A stretch of 40,500 nt of DNA from Streptomyces atratus (GTDB taxonomy: Bacteria; Actinomycetota; Actinomycetes; Streptomycetales; Streptomycetaceae), in contig NZ_BMRN01000048.1 in the NCBI RefSeq assembly GCF_014648655.1, forward strand, positions 1 to 40,500, read 5' to 3'. Made by a program: the position numbers and the translations under genes. Below are positions 39,101 through 40,500 of the stretch, in pieces; position 1 is the first letter of the stretch, and each line of letters starts with the position of its first letter. The notes under the pieces are model-generated. The model was not told the origin of the DNA. It did not search any database and saw nothing but the letters and a program-made list of their open reading frames with translations.

Positions 39101-40500
39101 AGGTCGAGCACGCGCACCCAGGACCGGGCGATCCGCTCGGCCCACTCCGCGTCGAACAGGTCGGCGGCGACCGTCACCGAGCCGCGCAGCCCGGCCGGGG
39201 CGCCCTCGGCGTCGTACGTCTCCCCCACCATCACGTCGAGGTCGAACTTCGCCGCACGGGTACCGGTGGACATGCCCCCGGTCCACACGACGGGCGTAGC
39301 CAGCGCGTCGAGACCGGCGCTGATGGTGTTCTGCTTCGTCAGGACGACCTGGAAGAGCGGGTGGCGGGCCATGGAGCGGGCCGGGGCCAGCTCCTCGACC
39401 AGCCGCTCGAACGGCACGTCCTGGTGGGCGAAGCCGGACAGGCCCGCTTCCCGCACCCGGGCGAGCAGTTCGGTGAAGGCCGGGTCGCCCGAGAGGTCCG
39501 CCCGCAGCACCTGCGTGTTGACGAAGCAGCCGACCAGGTCGTCGAGGGCCTCGTCGCCGCGGCCCGCGTGCGCCGAGCCGATCGGGACGTCGGTGCCCGC
39601 GCCCAGCTTGGAGAGCAGGGTGGCCAGGGCGGCCTGGAGGACCATGAACATGGTCACGCCCTCGGCCCGCGCCAGCTCCGCGAGGCGCCCGTGCACCTCG
39701 GCGGGGACGTCGAGCGCGACGCTGTGCCCCAGGTGCGAGGCGACGGCCGGGCGGGACCGGTCGAAGGGCAGCTCCAGCTCCTCCGGGATGTCCGCCAACG
39801 TCTTGCGCCAGTACGAGAGTTGGCGGGCGACGACGCTGTCGGGGTCGGCCTCGTCGCCGAGCAGCTCGCGCTGCCAGAGCGCGTAGTCGGCGTACTGGAC
39901 CGGCAGCGGCGTCCACTCGGGGACCCGGCCCTCGACGCGCGCCGCGTAGGCCGTGGAGAAGTCCCGGGCCAGGGGCGCCCGCGACCAGCCGTCGCTGGCG
40001 ATGTGGTGGACGAGGACGACGAGGACGCGCTCGCCCTCGCGGGTCTCGAAGAGGGTGGCCCGGATCGGCACCTCGACGGAGAGGTCGAAGGCGTACCGCG
40101 CGGCCCCGGTGACCGCGTCCTCCAGCTCGGCCGCGTCGACCTCGACGACGCCCAACTCCCAGTTGAGCGTGTCGAGTTCAACGACCTGCTGGTACGGCTG
40201 CCCGTCCGCGGTACCGAAGACGGTCCGCAGGACCTCGTGGCGGCCGATGACGTCGCGCAGGGCCGCGTTCAGGGCCTGCCGGTCGACCTCACCGGACAGG
40301 CGCAGGGCGATCGGGCTGTTGTAGGTGGCGCTGGGTCCCTCCAACTGGCTGATGAACCAGAGTCGTTGCTGGGCGAAGGAGAGCGGGATCCGCTCCGGGC
40401 GATCACCGGCCGTCAGGGCGAGCCGGGCCTGTCCGGCGCCGCTCAGCCCGGCAGCGAGACCGGCCACGGTCGGGGTCCCGAACAGGGCCCGCAGCGGGAC
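33199..40500 (-). CDS. Nonribosomal peptide synthetase, terminal modules C-A-PCP-C-A-PCP-TE (5' end outside window)
   Basis: The gene enters from the right edge inside a PCP (VPLRALFGTPTVAGLA). Counting from the GTG at 40467 as residue 1, the order is C 29-455 (HHIASDG 154), A 490-1000 (YTSGSTGQPKG 645), PCP 1013-1080 (GGHSLL, Ser 1044), C 1098-1535 (HHIASDG 1226), A 1576-2085, PCP 2100-2165 (Ser 2132) and TE 2185-2420 (GWSYGG, Ser 2261; Asp 2288; His 2399). There are no epimerase or methyltransferase domains. The first A domain gives the ten-residue code DLTKVGHIGK, the known Asp code. The second gives DMFHMGLVWK, of uncertain substrate. The TE releases the finished peptide by hydrolysis or cyclisation. 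All core motifs are intact. Further modules must lie to the right. Confidence 0.96.
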   Translation of the reverse strand, partial: VPLRALFGTPTVAGLAAGLSGAGQARLALTAGDRPERIPLSFAQQRLWFISQLEGPSATYNSPIALRLSGEVDRQALNAALRDVIGRHEVLRTVFGTADGQPYQQVVELDTLNWELGVVEVDAAELEDAVTGAARYAFDLSVEVPIRATLFETREGERVLVVLVHHIASDGWSRAPLARDFSTAYAARVEGRVPEWTPLPVQYADYALWQRELLGDEADPDSVVARQLSYWRKTLADIPEELELPFDRSRPAVASHLGHSVALDVPAEVHGRLAELARAEGVTMFMVLQAALATLLSKLGAGTDVPIGSAHAGRGDEALDDLVGCFVNTQVLRADLSGDPAFTELLARVREAGLSGFAHQDVPFERLVEELAPARSMARHPLFQVVLTKQNTISAGLDALATPVVWTGGMSTGTRAAKFDLDVMVGETYDAEGAPAGLRGSVTVAADLFDAEWAERIARSWVRVLDLLGDSPQTRLSGVPALDEVERHRVLVGWNDTATDGEVTVVHELFEQQATRAPEAAAIVSEGTEVSYGELDARANRIAHYLIGQGIGAESVVGLCLQRGVDMIAAILGVWKAGAGYLPIDPAQPTDRIAYMLRDSRAALALTTEEILDELPAGRSRLVAIDDTFVEMQLAAASTERPERRVAPQSLAYVIYTSGSTGQPKGVAVTHGGLANYTSSVPERVGFGQPGARYALLQAQATDLGNTVVFASLATGGELHVLDEGAVTDPQAVASYLSEHRIDHFKAVPSHLAALSAAGGVEGVLPAQSLVLGGEAASTVWLRELVAAAGEREVHNHYGPTETTIGVATTRLTQERAAGETVPVGSPIANTRFYVLDQHLSPVVPGAAGELYVAGAGLARGYVGREGLTSERFLANPFEPGQRMYRTGDRAKWTADGQVVFLGRADDQVKIRGYRVEPGEVQGVLTGHPLVDQAAVVAREDVPGDRRLVAYVVADDLEPQEKVQLGPALREFAGQRLPEHMVPSAVVVLEALPLTGNGKLDRKALPAPDYSSSPASGGRRAATPQEEILCMAFAEVLGLSEVGVDDDFFELGGHSLLAVRLVSRIRSVLGVEVEIRALFEAPTVAGLAERLAGARTARAALTAMERPERLPLSYGQRRLWIINQMDGPSPTYNIPVAARLAGAVDADAMSAAFRDLLARHEVLRTVFGVADGEPYQRIVDIDELDWELTVADVEPDALADAVAGAKAYTFDIAAEVPVRAWLFRAGPEEHVLVVVVHHIASDGWSWAPLARDVSTAYEARSAGRAPQWQPLPVQYADYALWQREVLGDSQDPESLISQQVAYWRETLAGVPEELELPFDRTRPAIASHRGHRVPLDVPADVHARLAELARAEGVTMFMVLHGALSVLLSRIGAGTDVPIGSAIAGRTDEALDDLVGYFVNTFALRTDLAGDPTFREVLERVREAGLGAFAHPDVPFERLVEELAPARSMARHPLFQVMLLLQNNEQAVLDLEGVDARRGAPAARAAGGAPAEAVVKFDLDVSVAELYDAEGAPAGMRGSLVAAADLFDPESVERIAERLSRVLAALAADPGIRLGEVDVLGEDERVRMLTEWNATEAEVPDATVVGLFEAQAARTPDAIALVHDDVELTYAELDARANRLARHLAGRGIGPETVVAAVFERTVDLVVALLGVIKSGAAYLPIDPAYPADRIAYVIADSGAVCVLTSEELDARPAAPEHRPRVPVVLLDGAEVTEGIAGLADGPLADSERTAALRPEHPMWVIYTSGSTGRPKGVLVEHRAIVNFLSAMQDRFALGADDRLLAVSTHGCDMAGFEFYLPFLNGARMVLASQAQVLDPWALRSLIRTTGANIVHATPSLWRGLIADADDPVDWTGVRAMIGAEALPSDLARTLLARTPTLTNLYGPTETTVWSTAKELAGEGADATSIGGPIGNTQVYVLDEALAPVPPGVAGELYIGGKSVARGYLGRPDLTAGRFVAGPFGEPGARMYRTGDVVQWTAGGDLQYVGRSDDQVKIRGFRVELGEIEAVLASHPSVGQAVALVREDTPGDQRLVAYAVPNRAAAEAEEPESAADRIAQEARGLAQDRLPGYMVPSAVVVIERLPLMPNGKLDRKALPVPEGGAVDEAANWAVTSFEDNMCEAFAQVLGLPEVGVDDDFFALGGHSLLAVRLVEALRERGVSIAVRDLFAAPSVGELMKRMSLSSIRDALDVLLPIREQGSEPPFFFIHPAGGLSWCYMPMARHVPAEIPLYGLQSRGLDGTSELARSVPEMAADYIERIRSAQASGPYRLLGWSYGGAVAHEMAVQLQAAGDEVSALVILDQYPWQRQDGEAVDHADETEADLDAKADRLIEVVRREAGGALGAATEEEYRTFARILQNHRTIRADHEHGRFDGDALLIVAEQSKPQGEATGELWKPYITGEITETGVPCTHYEMAKPETLADVWTAVAAWLAQR

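Overview
The window reads as a Streptomyces-type actinomycete chromosome. GC is very high with strong G/C third-position bias. Gene content is typical of the genus: StrR-type and TrmB/LuxR-type regulators, MbtH, large NRPS, TetR and MarR regulators with divergent operators, and a TTA codon in a regulator. Dense IS scars, truncated genes and orphan immunity-like genes suggest an accessory region such as a chromosome arm; the arm placement is inference. No rRNA, tRNA or CRISPR array was seen.

Region 1 (1 to about 12.9 kb) is a mosaic of scars and small free-standing genes. The 3' end of an IS3-type element interrupts a secreted inhibitor-like gene at the left edge. There follow a Cys-rich unknown protein, an SDR/TetR divergent pair with a palindrome, an internally deleted IS1182 transposase, an Imm21 protein, an IS21 scar, an unknown 124-aa protein, GNAT, a tyrosine-phosphatase-like protein, two alpha/beta hydrolases and a second TetR with a perfect operator. 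Two IS256-family 3' remnants each run straight into another gene (GNAT; hydrolase), and each gene is followed by the same 24-bp block. Fragments of a methyltransferase and a flippase are joined at their broken 5' ends.

Region 2 (about 12.9 to 22.3 kb) is a probable MarR-controlled oxidoreductase/efflux group: marR divergent from an operon of MFS exporter, GlcG/HbpS-like protein, NTF2-like protein and aldo/keto reductase, then LLM flavin oxidoreductase, SDR, and a second aldo/keto reductase. The motif TGCAAYTATTG occurs upstream of marR, of the MFS operon and of the distant second aldo/keto reductase, so one regulator may serve both loci. Between them lie truncated genes: a VOC domain fused to a piece of 6-phosphogluconate dehydrogenase, an SRPBCC C-terminus, a hydrolase C-terminus and a SUKH C-terminus.

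Region 3 (about 22.5 kb to the right edge) is one side of a nonribosomal peptide cluster that runs off the window. It holds a prephenate dehydrogenase with ACT domain, a StrR-like ParB-fold regulator, a 51-residue secreted peptide with two DSGWQ repeats, a 100-aa unknown, a TrmB/LuxR regulator with a TTA codon, a fold-type II PLP dehydratase/racemase-like enzyme, MbtH, an ABC exporter, a 118-aa unknown and an NRPS ending C-A-PCP-C-A-PCP-TE. The penultimate A domain has the code DLTKVGHIGK (Asp). The last has DMFHMGLVWK, which matches no code I can name with certainty but shares positions with 4-hydroxyphenylglycine and glycine codes. A StrR-type operator (GTTCAACCG, 11-bp spacer, CAGTTGAAC) lies upstream of mbtH and a weaker one upstream of the PLP enzyme, linking the StrR-like gene to the cluster.
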